From positions 135,151 through 199,150 of the forward strand of contig CALLRW010000006.1 in NCBI GenBank assembly GCA_938014215.1: 64,000 nucleotides of DNA, given 5' to 3'. Shown here piece after piece: positions 36,570-45,725 of the stretch. The DNA is from an uncultured Alistipes sp. Its GTDB lineage: Bacteria > Bacteroidota > Bacteroidia > Bacteroidales > Rikenellaceae. The notes beneath the pieces are model-generated. The model had not been told where the DNA came from. It made no database searches and saw only the letters and a program-made list of their open reading frames with translations. Position 1 is the stretch's first letter. Each line of letters begins with the position of its first letter. A program made the position numbers and the translations under genes.

Positions 36570-36593
36570 TTGCTTCTCGGCCTCCCGGCAGAA

Positions 36594-37316
36594 CTACTCC
36601 TCGTCGGGCTCCTTCATCGTGTGGTAGACGTTGACCACATCGTCGTCCTCCTCGAGGCGCTCGACGAGCTTCTCGACCGACTCGCGGCCCTCGGCATCGA
36701 GCTCCTTCGTATCGGTCGGGATGCGCACCGACTCACCGGATACGATCTCGAATCCCTTGTCATCGAGCCACTTCTGGATGGCACCGAACGACTCGTAGGG
36801 GGCATATACCGTGATGCCGTCCTCCTCGGGGTAGAACTCGTCGACACCCAGGTCGATCATCTCCAGTTCGAGCTCCTCGGGATCGGCATTGCCGGGCTTG
36901 AACTTGAATACGCACTTGTGGTCGAAGAGGAAGCCCACCGAACCGCTGTTGCCGAGCGTACCGCCGCACTTGTTGAAGTGCATGCGGATGTTGGCCACCG
37001 TACGGTTGGTGTTGTCCGTTGCGGTCTCGACCAGGAAGGCGATTCCGTGAGGGCCGTATCCCTCGTAGATCACCTCCTTGTAATCGGCCGCATCCTTCTC
37101 CGTGGCACGTTTGATCGCCCGCTCGATATTCTCCTTGGGCATGTTCTCGGCCTTGGCGTTCTGGATCAGAATGCGAAGACGCGTATTGCCCGAAGGATCG
37201 GCGCCGGCAGCCTTCACGGCGATTTCGATCTCCTTACCCAGTTTGGTGAAGGTGCGGGCCATGTGACCCCAACGCTTCAATTTACGCGCTTTGCGGTATT
37301 CAAAAGCTCTTCCCAT
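36594..37316 (-). CDS. yebC: YebC/PmpR family DNA-binding or translational regulator
   Basis: 240 aa with the complete family layout: MGRAFEYRKARKLKRWGHMARTF at the N-terminus (here with FEYRKARKLKRW in place of the usual GHSKWANIKH), then GADPSGNTRLRILIQNAKAENMPKENIERAIKRA, and the two alpha/beta domains (IRMHFNKCGGTLGNSGSVGFLF). Family members act as transcriptional regulators or help translate proline-rich stretches; which applies here is unknown. It is monocistronic, with a -7 box at 37356-37363. Confidence 0.92.
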   Translation of the reverse strand: MGRAFEYRKARKLKRWGHMARTFTKLGKEIEIAVKAAGADPSGNTRLRILIQNAKAENMPKENIERAIKRATEKDAADYKEVIYEGYGPHGIAFLVETATDNTNRTVANIRMHFNKCGGTLGNSGSVGFLFDHKCVFKFKPGNADPEELELEMIDLGVDEFYPEEDGITVYAPYESFGAIQKWLDDKGFEIVSGESVRIPTDTKELDAEGRESVEKLVERLEEDDDVVNVYHTMKEPDEE

Positions 37317-37355
37317 AAAATTGATCTATTTTTTTCGGATTTTTCTTTCAGACTG

Positions 37356-37363
37356 CAAAGGTA
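37356..37363 (-). promoter_or_regulatory. -7 box of yebC
   Basis: Reads TACCTTTG on the minus strand, an exact TAnnTTTG match, about 40 bases before the ATG. Confidence 0.65.
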
Positions 37364-37449
37364 TAAAATTCAGAAATAAAAAGGAAGTACCGATCGAAAT
37401 ATTCCGCAGGTTTCTCCCTCCGAAAGCGGGGATTCTGCCGGGAAATGCC

Positions 37450-37457
37450 TATTTTTG
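37450..37457 (+). promoter_or_regulatory. -7 box of the VOC/Sua5/thioesterase operon
   Basis: TATTTTTG, an exact TAnnTTTG match. The ATG of the first gene is about 120 bases downstream, and a run of nine G residues (37499-37507) lies in the leader. Confidence 0.55.
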
Positions 37458-37578
37458 CAGCGGAAAATCCCCGCCTTCCGGGCGCCGGGAGCATCAGAGG
37501 GGGGGGGCGACGGGATGTGTGAACCCCCGCCCGGGCACCGGACCGAAGGAGGGCACAAAACGCAAAAAACAAGATATC

Positions 37579-37965
37579 ATGGAGATTAAAAGTCGTTTCG
37601 ACCATTTCAACGTCAATGTCACCGATCTGGAACGCAGTCTGAAGTTCTACGACCAGGCGCTGGGCCTCAAGGAGATCAGCCGTCAGAAGGCGGCCGACGG
37701 CTCCTACGAACTCGTCTTCGTGGGCGACGGCGAATCGTCGTTCAAGCTCGAGCTGACGTGGCTGCGCGACCACGCCGCAACCCCCTACGAACTCGGCGAA
37801 AACGAAAGCCACCTCTGCCTGCGCGTGGCCGGCGATTACGACGCCGTGCGCGAGTACCACCGGGCGATGGGCTGCGTCTGCTTCGAGAACCACGAGATGG
37901 GTCTCTACTTCATCAACGATCCCGACGACTACTGGATCGAGATCCTTCCGCTCGAGAAAAAATAG
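37579..37965 (+). CDS. VOC-superfamily protein, probable glyoxalase I-like
   Basis: 128 aa, a two-repeat vicinal-oxygen-chelate fold. The N-terminal strand FDHFNVNVTDLERSLKFYDQALGL and the C-terminal FINDPDDYWIEILP are the typical metal-ligand-bearing segments: His near the start and Glu in the last strand (WIEIL). Lactoylglutathione-lyase-like activity (detoxifying methylglyoxal) is the usual annotation, but related VOC enzymes with other substrates have the same length. The true start is the ATG at 37579; upstream in-frame codons cross the promoter and the G-run. First gene of a tight three-gene operon. Confidence 0.82.
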   Translation: MEIKSRFDHFNVNVTDLERSLKFYDQALGLKEISRQKAADGSYELVFVGDGESSFKLELTWLRDHAATPYELGENESHLCLRVAGDYDAVREYHRAMGCVCFENHEMGLYFINDPDDYWIEILPLEKK

Positions 37966-37972
37966 AACCGCC

Positions 37973-38572
37973 ATGCAACAGACCAATCAAGAAAAGAAGA
38001 ACGCCCCGCTGCAGGAGGAGGTCGACCGCGCCGTGCAGGTGCTGCGCGAGGGCGGCATCATCCTCTACCCCACCGACACAGTCTGGGGCATCGGCTGCGA
38101 CGCCACCAACGCCGAGGCCGTCGACCGCATCTACCGCCTCAAGCGCAGCGAAAATAAGAAGTCGATGCTCGTGCTGTGCGCCTCGGCCGACATGGTGGTG
38201 CGCTACGTCAACCGGGCTCCCGCCATCGCCTTCGAGGTGATGGAGATGGCCACCACGCCGCTGACGGCCATCCTGCCCGGTGCGGCCGGCGTGGCCCCGA
38301 ACCTCATCCCCGACGAGGGGACACTCGGTGTCCGGATCCCCGACCACGAGTTCTGCCGGCGGATGCTCCGCGCCCTGGGACGCCCCGTGGTCTCGACCTC
38401 GGCCAACATCTCGGGCTGTCCGACGGCCGTCGGGCTGCAGGACGTGGCACGCGAGATCGTCGACGGCGTGGATTTCGTCGTCAACCCCCGTTTCGAAGGC
38501 AAACCGACCCGCAAGGCCTCCTCGATCATCGCATTCGGCGAGGGCGGCGAGGTGAAGATCATCCGCGAGTAA
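37973..38572 (+). CDS. Sua5/YciO/YrdC family L-threonylcarbamoyladenylate synthase
   Basis: Makes threonylcarbamoyl-AMP for the t6A modification of tRNAs reading ANN codons, if it is the TsaC member. 199 aa. Motifs: ILYPTDTVWGIGCDATN, IYRLKRSENKKSMLVL, LGVRIPDHEFC and RPVVSTSANISG, all of the family. It lacks the extra C-terminal Sua5 domain, so it is TsaC/YrdC- or YciO-like. The KR/SxN residues are conserved. It starts 7 bases after the VOC gene, and one base separates its stop from the thioesterase gene. Confidence 0.9.
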   Translation: MQQTNQEKKNAPLQEEVDRAVQVLREGGIILYPTDTVWGIGCDATNAEAVDRIYRLKRSENKKSMLVLCASADMVVRYVNRAPAIAFEVMEMATTPLTAILPGAAGVAPNLIPDEGTLGVRIPDHEFCRRMLRALGRPVVSTSANISGCPTAVGLQDVAREIVDGVDFVVNPRFEGKPTRKASSIIAFGEGGEVKIIRE

Positions 38573-38573
38573 G

Positions 38574-38969
38574 ATGGCACGCACGCTTGTAACCCCCATC
38601 CAGAAACGCTTCTCGGATATCGACCCCTTCCAGCACGTCAACAACGTCTCGCAGCAGATGTATTTCGACGTCGGGAAGATGGACTACTACGACAAGGTCC
38701 TCGGGGCCGATGCCCTGTTGGGCGACCTGCGGATCGTCACCGTCTCGACCTCAACCTCCTACATGGGTCAGGTGCACATGACCGATCCGGTGCGCATCAC
38801 CACCACCTGCGAGCGGATCGGCACGAAGAGCCTCACGCTGCTGCAGCAGATGCTCGTCGGCGACGAGGTGCGCAGCGAGAGCCGTTCGGTGATGGTTGTC
38901 TTCGACTTTCCGAATCAGAGCAGCCGGCCCGTCCCCGACACGTGGCGCGAACGGCTGCTGGCCGAATAG
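38574..38969 (+). CDS. Hotdog-fold acyl-CoA thioesterase (4HBT type)
   Basis: 131 aa single hotdog domain. The N-terminal RFSDIDPFQHVNNVSQQMYFDVGK carries the conserved Asp/His-x-N region of YbgC/4HBT thioesterases, and ESRSVMVVFDF is the last strand. Substrate chain length is unknown. Last of three genes with the VOC protein and Sua5/YrdC protein. Its last 55 bases overlap, on the opposite strand, the 3' end of the downstream transporter gene. Confidence 0.87.
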   Translation: MARTLVTPIQKRFSDIDPFQHVNNVSQQMYFDVGKMDYYDKVLGADALLGDLRIVTVSTSTSYMGQVHMTDPVRITTTCERIGTKSLTLLQQMLVGDEVRSESRSVMVVFDFPNQSSRPVPDTWRERLLAE

Positions 38970-39952
38970 AGCGGCAGCCGGCCGTCGCTGCGCAGCGGCG
39001 GGAAATCCCCGCTGCGGGGAAGTTGCATGCCCGGGCGGCGAGCGTGCCGACGCCGGGGATGATGCAGGCCGTAGCTGTACCCGACGGCCACCAGAACACC
39101 CCCCGCCAGGAGCAGCCCCGCAGCGGTCAGATTCACCGCATTGAAGTGGGCCTGCCCGCGCGTGACGGCCAGCAACCCGGCCGCAACGGGCTGAATATAG
39201 CGGTAGAGGGCCGTATGGATCGACGTGAGCTTCTCCGTCCCGCGGTAGAGCAGATACATCGGCAGCACGTTGCCCGGGATCAGGACGTAGGCCAGTTCGG
39301 CCTGCGCCGACAGCGGGAGTTGCAGCAGCCGGTCCGGGGAGAGCTCCCGCCCGAAGAGGGGCGCCGTTACGGCCAGCCCGACGACGTAATACCACCCCAT
39401 GACAACCGTTGTTCCGTGGCGTTCGAGCTGCGGTTTGATCAGCACCGTATTGGCGGCGATGGCCGCAACGGCCAGCAGCACGAAGAGATTCCCTTCGGCC
39501 TGGCTGCCGCGCGTGAGTTCGAACCCCTGATTGAAGAGCAGGATGGCGGCCCCGACGAACGAGAGGAGGATTCCGAGAATCCGCCCCGGCAGATAACGGT
39601 GCGGATGCAAGAGGTGGTCGAGCAGCAGCGTCAGGGCCGGACCGAGGGTGGCGATGACCGAGGCGTCGATCGGCGTAGTGGCCGAAGCCCCCTTGAGCAG
39701 CAGATACATCCACCCGTAGATGACCAGCAGCGAGACGAGCAGAATCCGCCCCGCATCGCGCCATCCGAGGTGCCACGCACCGCGTGAAAAGAGGGCAAAG
39801 GGGACGTAAAAGAGGGCGGCCGAGAGGATCTGCAGCAGGAAGATCTGCCGGAAATCGAGGTAACGGGCCGTCAACGAGACATAAAACGAGAAGTTCGCCC
39901 CGAAAAGCAGGTTGGCGAAGATCAGATCGAAATGGTAATGCGTCTTTCCCAC
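38915..39952 (-). CDS. EamA/DMT-superfamily transporter, about ten membrane helices
   Basis: 345 aa from the GTG at 39952, which immediately precedes GKTHYHFDLIFANLLFGANFSF, the expected first helix. The open frame upstream of it crosses the neighbouring promoter and is not real. Two EamA repeats follow (GWMYLLLKGASATTPIDASVIATLGPALTLLL and LFVLLAVAAIAANTVLIKPQLE). Substrate unknown; family members export small metabolites. After the last helix there is an unusual Arg-rich tail of about 55 residues (HHPRRRHARRPG) that runs antisense into the thioesterase gene. The tail may reflect loss of an earlier stop codon. Confidence 0.82.
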   Translation of the reverse strand: MGKTHYHFDLIFANLLFGANFSFYVSLTARYLDFRQIFLLQILSAALFYVPFALFSRGAWHLGWRDAGRILLVSLLVIYGWMYLLLKGASATTPIDASVIATLGPALTLLLDHLLHPHRYLPGRILGILLSFVGAAILLFNQGFELTRGSQAEGNLFVLLAVAAIAANTVLIKPQLERHGTTVVMGWYYVVGLAVTAPLFGRELSPDRLLQLPLSAQAELAYVLIPGNVLPMYLLYRGTEKLTSIHTALYRYIQPVAAGLLAVTRGQAHFNAVNLTAAGLLLAGGVLVAVGYSYGLHHPRRRHARRPGMQLPRSGDFPPLRSDGRLPLYSASSRSRHVSGTGRLL

Positions 39953-40009
39953 GCAGGGCTTCCCGGCAATTTTCGCACCGAACCCGGTTGGAACCTGACC
40001 GGGAATTGC

Positions 40010-40017
40010 TATATTTG
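40010..40017 (+). promoter_or_regulatory. -7 box of the downstream barrel-like protein
   Basis: TATATTTG, exact TAnnTTTG, with a GGTTGG sequence 19 bases upstream as an imperfect -33. The ATG at 40049 is 32 bases downstream. Confidence 0.6.
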
Positions 40018-40048
40018 GTCCCGAACCCGAACCCAAACCGGAACGACC

Positions 40049-40849
40049 ATGCGCCGTATCATCTTTCTGCTGGTTCTGACGGGGCTCACGCTCCCGTCTT
40101 TCTCCGTGCCCCGGGGCACGGAAGCCGATCCCGAACCCGGCTATACCATCGATTCCCGCTATCGGCCGACCGATGCCCCCGCAACGCCCGACGCCGTCCG
40201 CAAACGGTTCGATCCGTGGCAGAGCCGCCACGAAATCACCGCATCGGTCGGACTCTACACCCCATTTCAAGGGGAGAGCGGAGGCGCTGAGGAGTGCTTC
40301 CGGATCGACTACTCGTCGTTTGGATACAATCAATTGGGATTCCGCGCCGGGGTTCTCTATACGCCCCAACTGCGCGGTCTTGAACATGCATTCGGCCTTC
40401 CGATCCACATTGTCTGGCGCTCGTCGCTGCGCGGCCGCGAACGATGGGCCGAACGATGGCCCGATGCCGCCGTGTCAACCATCGAGAATCGGGGGAATCC
40501 ACTGCCGGGGCTGCTGTTCATCCTCCTGCCGCAGCGCATCGAATTCGGTGGAGGCGTGACGCCGGGCTGGATCTTCGGTCGCCGGACAATCCACTACTCG
40601 TGGCGTCCGGGGCAGAACAACGACGAATGGCTGGAGACGGGGATCCTTCGCCACCACCCCTTCACCCTCACGCTCGATGCGGAGATGAAACTCACCTACC
40701 GCATCTGGCGTTTCACACTCTCGCTCACCCCCGGGGTTCACTACAGCCTGACCGACAATTTCCGCACCTGGAGCTCCGCGTCCGACCGACAGACCGATCC
40801 GGGCCGCTGGTATTTCAGTTTCACGGGCGGTCTGGGTTTCCTGTTCTGA
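40049..40849 (+). CDS. Exported predicted beta-barrel protein of unknown function
   Basis: 266 aa from the ATG at 40049. The signal peptide (RRIIFLLVLTGLTLPSFS) is followed by an Asp/Pro-rich linker, then repeated amphipathic strands: HEITASVGLYTPFQG, LGFRAGVLYTPQL, IEFGGGVTPGWIFG, LTLSLTPG-like segments and a C-terminal WYFSFTGGLGFLF. Terminal Phe and strand periodicity suggest an outer-membrane barrel of about eight strands. I do not recognise a family. It is monocistronic, with its own promoter, divergent from the DMT transporter. Confidence 0.7.
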   Translation: MRRIIFLLVLTGLTLPSFSVPRGTEADPEPGYTIDSRYRPTDAPATPDAVRKRFDPWQSRHEITASVGLYTPFQGESGGAEECFRIDYSSFGYNQLGFRAGVLYTPQLRGLEHAFGLPIHIVWRSSLRGRERWAERWPDAAVSTIENRGNPLPGLLFILLPQRIEFGGGVTPGWIFGRRTIHYSWRPGQNNDEWLETGILRHHPFTLTLDAEMKLTYRIWRFTLSLTPGVHYSLTDNFRTWSSASDRQTDPGRWYFSFTGGLGFLF

Positions 40850-40920
40850 CCCGGGGCCAATCCCGACTGCGGATTTATCAGGAGTTCCCCATCCGGCTGC
40901 CGATTGCGGCACCATTCGGA

Positions 40921-41040
40921 CCGCTTCCCTGTTCAGCCGCAAAAGATCGCGCAGTCCCGGCCAATTCCCGGTCAAACGCAACTCATTGTGCCGCCCTAAG
41001 CAGCTCCCGCTCGGCCGCGAAAGATCGCGCAGTCCCGGCC
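40921..41040. repeat. Pair of 42-base direct repeats between the barrel gene and cca
   Basis: Copies at 40921-40962 and 40999-41040, period 78. The core of 27 bases (GCCGCRAAAGATCGCGCAGT plus CCCGGCC, at 40936 and 41014) differs at one base; the left parts are looser. Flanking text after each copy is also faintly similar. No ORF covers the region. Confidence 0.7.
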
Positions 41041-41049
41041 GGCCACAGC

Positions 41050-42450
41050 TCACTGCCCGGCCTTGACCAGTCCGCGTTCGGCCGCCAGGCGCTCCATCAG
41101 TCCGTAGGCCGCCTCGTATTCGTTCGGGATCTCGCCGTCGAGAATCGCATTCTTGATCACCTCCTTGATCTCGCCAATCACCCGGCAGGGGCCGATGCCG
41201 TAGGTCTGCATGATGATCTCGCCCGTGATCGGCGGCTGGAAGTTGCGGATCCGGTCGCGCTCCTCGAGATCCTTCATCTTGCGGCGCACCAGTTCGAAAT
41301 TGGCCAGATAGCGCTTCACCTTGGCGTCGATGCCCGAGGTGATGTCGGCCTCGCAGAGCGTCATCAGCGACTCGACGTCGTCGCCCGCCTCGAAGAGAAG
41401 CCGCCGCACGGCCGAATCGGTCACCAGATCCTCCGAGAGGATGATCGGACGCAGGTGGAGGAAGACGAGCTTCTGCACGAACTTCATGTGCTCGTTGAGC
41501 GGCAGCTTCAGCCGCCGGAAGATCTCCGGCACCATCTTCGAGCCGACCACCTCGTGGCCGTGGAAGGTCCACCCCACGCGCGGATCGTAGGCCTTGGTCA
41601 GCGGTTTGCCGATGTCGTGGAGGATCGCCGCCCAGCGCAGCCACAGGTCGTCCGAACGCCGCGCCACGTTGTCCAGCACCTTCAGCGTATGGTAGAAGTT
41701 GTCCTTGTGGGCATGTTTGCCGCGGCGCTCGACCCCCTTGAGGTTCTGCATCTCGGGGAAGATCAGCTTCAGCAGCCCCGTCATCTCGAGCAGTTCGAAG
41801 CCCATCGACGGCACGGGCGAGGCAACGATCTTGTTCAACTCGACGATGATCCGTTCGCGCGAGACGATGCGGATCCGTTCGGCGTTGCGCGCAATGGCGT
41901 CGAAGGTCTCCTCCTCGATCGTGAAGCCCAGCTGCGTGGCGAATCGCACGGCCCGCATCATCCGCAGCGGATCGTCCGAGAAGGTGATATCCGGATCGCA
42001 CGGCGTGCGGATGATGCAGTCCTCCAGGTCGGACATGCCGTCGAACGGATCGACCAGCTCGCCGAACGTCGCCGCATTGAGCGACCAGGCCATGGCGTTG
42101 ATCGTGAAGTCGCGCCGCCGCTGATCGTCCTCGAGCGTGCCGGGCGAGACCTCCGGTTTGCGCGAGTCGCGCGTATAGGACTCCTTGCGGGCCCCGACGA
42201 ATTCGACCTCGATGCCGTGGGCGCGGACCATGGCCGTGCCGAAGGTCTTGAAGACCGAGACTTTCGTATGCAGCTCGCGGCCCAGCGCCTCGGCCAGCGC
42301 GATGCCGCTGCCGACGACCACCACGTCGATGTCCGTCGAGGGGCGTCGCAGATAGTAGTCCCGCACGTAGCCCCCGACGACGAAGGCCCGTACCCCCTGC
42401 TCGTCGGCAAGGCGCGAGATTTGTCGGAATATCGGATTCGAAAGCGGCAC
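41050..42450 (-). CDS. cca: CCA-adding tRNA nucleotidyltransferase with HD domain
   Basis: Adds or repairs the 3' CCA of tRNAs. 466 aa, beginning with a GTG at 42450. The class II nucleotidyltransferase head has GGYVRDYYL and the DID pair in STDIDVVVV, then RRRDFTINAMAW and the head-to-neck motif DPLRMMRAVRFA. An HD domain follows, with HDIGKP and HGHEVVGSKM. Last gene of the minus-strand set pdxJ-SGNH-cca, four bases after the SGNH hydrolase stop. Confidence 0.94.
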   Translation of the reverse strand: MPLSNPIFRQISRLADEQGVRAFVVGGYVRDYYLRRPSTDIDVVVVGSGIALAEALGRELHTKVSVFKTFGTAMVRAHGIEVEFVGARKESYTRDSRKPEVSPGTLEDDQRRRDFTINAMAWSLNAATFGELVDPFDGMSDLEDCIIRTPCDPDITFSDDPLRMMRAVRFATQLGFTIEEETFDAIARNAERIRIVSRERIIVELNKIVASPVPSMGFELLEMTGLLKLIFPEMQNLKGVERRGKHAHKDNFYHTLKVLDNVARRSDDLWLRWAAILHDIGKPLTKAYDPRVGWTFHGHEVVGSKMVPEIFRRLKLPLNEHMKFVQKLVFLHLRPIILSEDLVTDSAVRRLLFEAGDDVESLMTLCEADITSGIDAKVKRYLANFELVRRKMKDLEERDRIRNFQPPITGEIIMQTYGIGPCRVIGEIKEVIKNAILDGEIPNEYEAAYGLMERLAAERGLVKAGQ

Positions 42451-42454
42451 GCGG

Positions 42455-43102
42455 TTACTTTACATGGATTTTGATCGCATCCCGCCACACCAGGTATCCC
42501 TGGCCCGTCAGGTGCAGACCGTCGTTCGTATAACGTTTGTCGAGTTTACCGTCGTGGTCGGCCAGCGCCCCCCAGACGTTGAGATAGGTGACCCCCTTCT
42601 CGTCGCACAGCGCCTCGAGCATCTTGTTCGTCGGGACGATCAGCCGGGCATGCTCATAGTGGCCGCGGTACTTCGTGAAGTCCTCGCCGTTGACGGGCAG
42701 GATGCTCTGCACGTAGATCTTCGTCCATTTCGATTCGCTCTGGAAGCGGTCGATCAGCCGGGCGACGTTGCGCACGATCTCCTCGGGCGAGATTCCGGCG
42801 GCCAGGTCGTTCGTGCCGATCATCAGGAAGAGCTTCTTCGGGTGGGCCACCAGGATCGAGTCGAGCCGGTCGAGTAGCCAGCCGGAACGGTCGCCGCTGA
42901 TGCCGCGGTTCTTGACGTGGCGGTTCTGGAACAATTCGGCCCATTCGCAGCCGTCGGTAATCGAATTGCCCAGAAAGACGATGTCGCTCGAATGGAGCGG
43001 CAGCACGTCGAAGAGGCTCCGCCGCTGGTAGTTGTATTCGCTTTGGGCCAGGGCCGTCCCCGCGACGAGCAGGGCGGTGAAGAGGAGGATCAGGCGTCGC
43101 AT
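42455..43102 (-). CDS. SGNH/GDSL-family hydrolase, exported
   Basis: 215 aa. The signal peptide (RRLILLFTALLVAGTALAQ) places it in the periplasm or outside. Block I is GNSITDG (nucleophile Ser), block III GTNDLAAG, and block V DGLHLTGQG with the Asp-x-x-His pair, so the catalytic triad is complete. Such proteins act as esterases or deacetylases of lipids, glycans or peptidoglycan; the substrate here is unknown. Its ATG overlaps the pdxJ stop (TGATG), and cca starts four bases after its end. Confidence 0.87.
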   Translation of the reverse strand: MRRLILLFTALLVAGTALAQSEYNYQRRSLFDVLPLHSSDIVFLGNSITDGCEWAELFQNRHVKNRGISGDRSGWLLDRLDSILVAHPKKLFLMIGTNDLAAGISPEEIVRNVARLIDRFQSESKWTKIYVQSILPVNGEDFTKYRGHYEHARLIVPTNKMLEALCDEKGVTYLNVWGALADHDGKLDKRYTNDGLHLTGQGYLVWRDAIKIHVK

Positions 43103-43824
43103 CACCGTACGTTTTTAAGTTCGCGCAGATAGAGCTCCACCGTATTTTCCAGCCCGTAATAGAGGGCATCGCTGATCAGAGCGTGGCCGATCGAGACCTC
43201 GTCGGTCCAGGGAATGCGCTCGACGTAGTAGCGCAGATTCTCGAGCGAGAGGTCGTGTCCGGCGTTGAGTCCGAGCCCCTGCCGGCGGGCCTCCTCGGCG
43301 GCCGCCACATAGGGGGCCACGGCCCGGTCGGCCCCGTGGGGATATTCGCGGGCAAAGGCCTCGGTATAGAGTTCGACACGGTCGGCACCGCACGCCGCGG
43401 CACCGGCCACCATCGCCGGATCGGGGTCGACGAAGATCGAGACGCGGATGCCTCGTTCATGGAAACGGGCCGTCACCGCGGTCAGGAACTCACGGTTGGC
43501 CAGCGTGTTCCATCCGGCATTCGACGTGAGGGCGTCGGGAGCGTCGGGGACCAGCGTCACCTGGGCCGGCGCCACCTCCATCACCAGATCGACAAACGAC
43601 GGAATGGGATTGCCTTCGATATTGAGTTCGGTGGTCAGTTCGCGCTTCAGGCCGCGCACGTCGTCGTAGCGGATATGCCGCCCGTCGGGACGCGGATGGA
43701 CCGTGATACCGTCGGCTCCGAAGCGCTCGATGTTGCGCGCCGCCAGCAGCACGTCGGGAAGATTGCCGCCCCGCGAATTGCGGATCAGGGCAATCTTGTT
43801 GATGTTCACACTCAACTTTGTCAT
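43102..43824 (-). CDS. pdxJ: Pyridoxine 5'-phosphate synthase
   Basis: Last step of de novo vitamin B6 synthesis (condenses aminoacetone phosphate-type intermediate with deoxyxylulose 5-phosphate). 240 aa from the ATG at 43824; the longer frame runs across the promoter. Family residues: MTKLSVNINKIALIRNSRGGNLPD, GADGITVHPRPDGRHIR, ELNIEGNP, LVPDAP and EVSIGHALISDALYYGLE. First gene of pdxJ-SGNH-cca and divergent from nadK across about 200 bases that hold the promoters. Confidence 0.95.
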   Translation of the reverse strand: MTKLSVNINKIALIRNSRGGNLPDVLLAARNIERFGADGITVHPRPDGRHIRYDDVRGLKRELTTELNIEGNPIPSFVDLVMEVAPAQVTLVPDAPDALTSNAGWNTLANREFLTAVTARFHERGIRVSIFVDPDPAMVAGAAACGADRVELYTEAFAREYPHGADRAVAPYVAAAEEARRQGLGLNAGHDLSLENLRYYVERIPWTDEVSIGHALISDALYYGLENTVELYLRELKNVR

Positions 43825-43891
43825 AATTTTCAATATATTTGCAACATATAGCGCCAGCCAGGTGCGGGCCAACCCGAAAACTTCGGTTTGA

Positions 43892-43923
43892 TTTGCCGCA
43901 GCGCCCGCCTTTTCGTATATTTG
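43892..43923 (+). promoter_or_regulatory. Promoter of nadK (-33 and -7)
   Basis: TTTG at 43892-43895 and TATATTTG at 43916-43923 with 20 bases between, the consensus spacing. A second TATATTTG on the same strand lies at 43834-43841 near the pdxJ start. The nadK ATG is 100 bases downstream. Confidence 0.7.
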
Positions 43924-44023
43924 CGTCACCATGCCGTGCAGGTACGGGAACCGACCCCCGAGAGGGTGGATCCGGAGGCCTTTCCGGCGTGGTAAAGTTA
44001 CTTATTTTTTCGAAACTCCGCCG

Positions 44024-44902
44024 ATGAAAATCATACTTTTTTCCCGGCCTCTGGTCGCCCAGACCCCCGACGAGATCCGCCGTCTGTTCGAGGCCGTACG
44101 CCACTACGGCTCCGACTACGCGGTCAACGAGGAGTTTGCGCCGCTCGTCGAGGAGGCCGTCGGCCAACCGCTCCCGCCCGAAAAGATCTATCGCCAGCAC
44201 GTCGGACAGCAGCCCCCGCAGACCGTCATGGTCTGCTACGGCGGCGACGGCACCCTGCTCGAAGGGGTGCACCGTCTGTGCGGCGCCCCGATCCCGGTCA
44301 TGGGGATCAACGCCGGCCACCTCGGATTCCTCACCAGCGCCCCCAAGGCCGGTCTCGACCAGCTCTTCGAACGCATTGCCGAAGGCGATCTGCAGACCGA
44401 ACCCCGTTCGCTGCTCCGTGTCGAGGGCGACTTCCAGCAGCAGCCCGACACCCATCTGGCCCTCAACGAGTTCACGGTCCAGCGCCAGGGCGCCGGGATG
44501 ATCTCCGTGGAGACCTACGTCGACGGACAGATGGTGGCCACGTACCACGGCGACGGCGTCATCGTCTCGACCCCCACCGGTTCGACGGCCTACTCGCTCA
44601 GCGCCGGAGGCCCCGTCGTGGCCCCGACGTGCCAGTGTCTCGTCCTCTCGCCGCTGGCGCCCCACAACCTGACGATGCGTCCGGTGGTGATCCCCGACTC
44701 GAGCCGGATCACCCTCCACGTCCAGGCGCGGCGCTCCGAGGCGTTCGTCACCCTCGACAACCGTAACTATCCCGTTTCCCACGGCGCTACGTTCTCCGTG
44801 CAGCGGGCCGAGGAGACGATTTTTCTCGCCGTACCGCACAATATATCCTTCTACGACACGTTACGGGATAAGATGATGTGGGGAATCGACATCCGCAGTT
44901 AG
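44024..44902 (+). CDS. nadK: NAD kinase
   Basis: Phosphorylates NAD to NADP. 292 aa from the ATG at 44024. Conserved motifs are intact: CYGGDGTLLEGVH (the GGDG phosphate loop), GINAGHLGFLT, LNEFTVQRQ and STPTGSTAYSLSAGGPVV. It heads the plus-strand series nadK-uppS-bamA-ompH-ompH, though uppS also has its own strong promoter box. This nadK/uppS/bamA neighbourhood is common in Bacteroidales. Confidence 0.95.
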   Translation: MKIILFSRPLVAQTPDEIRRLFEAVRHYGSDYAVNEEFAPLVEEAVGQPLPPEKIYRQHVGQQPPQTVMVCYGGDGTLLEGVHRLCGAPIPVMGINAGHLGFLTSAPKAGLDQLFERIAEGDLQTEPRSLLRVEGDFQQQPDTHLALNEFTVQRQGAGMISVETYVDGQMVATYHGDGVIVSTPTGSTAYSLSAGGPVVAPTCQCLVLSPLAPHNLTMRPVVIPDSSRITLHVQARRSEAFVTLDNRNYPVSHGATFSVQRAEETIFLAVPHNISFYDTLRDKMMWGIDIRS

Positions 44903-44953
44903 GCCCGATGAATCATTTATCGGATTTTTCCAGCAGTTAACAGATTTTTTCCC

Positions 44954-44961
44954 TATATTTG
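44954..44961 (+). promoter_or_regulatory. -7 box of uppS, leaving an almost leaderless start
   Basis: TATATTTG, exact TAnnTTTG. Transcription would begin only a few bases before the ATG at 44970, so the mRNA leader is about 0-5 bases. Confidence 0.6.
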
Positions 44962-44969
44962 TGCCCTAT

Positions 44970-45689
<720 letters not shown>

Positions 45690-45725
45690 TGTATCCAAGT
45701 AAGTTTGTTTGACAATAGACTATAG

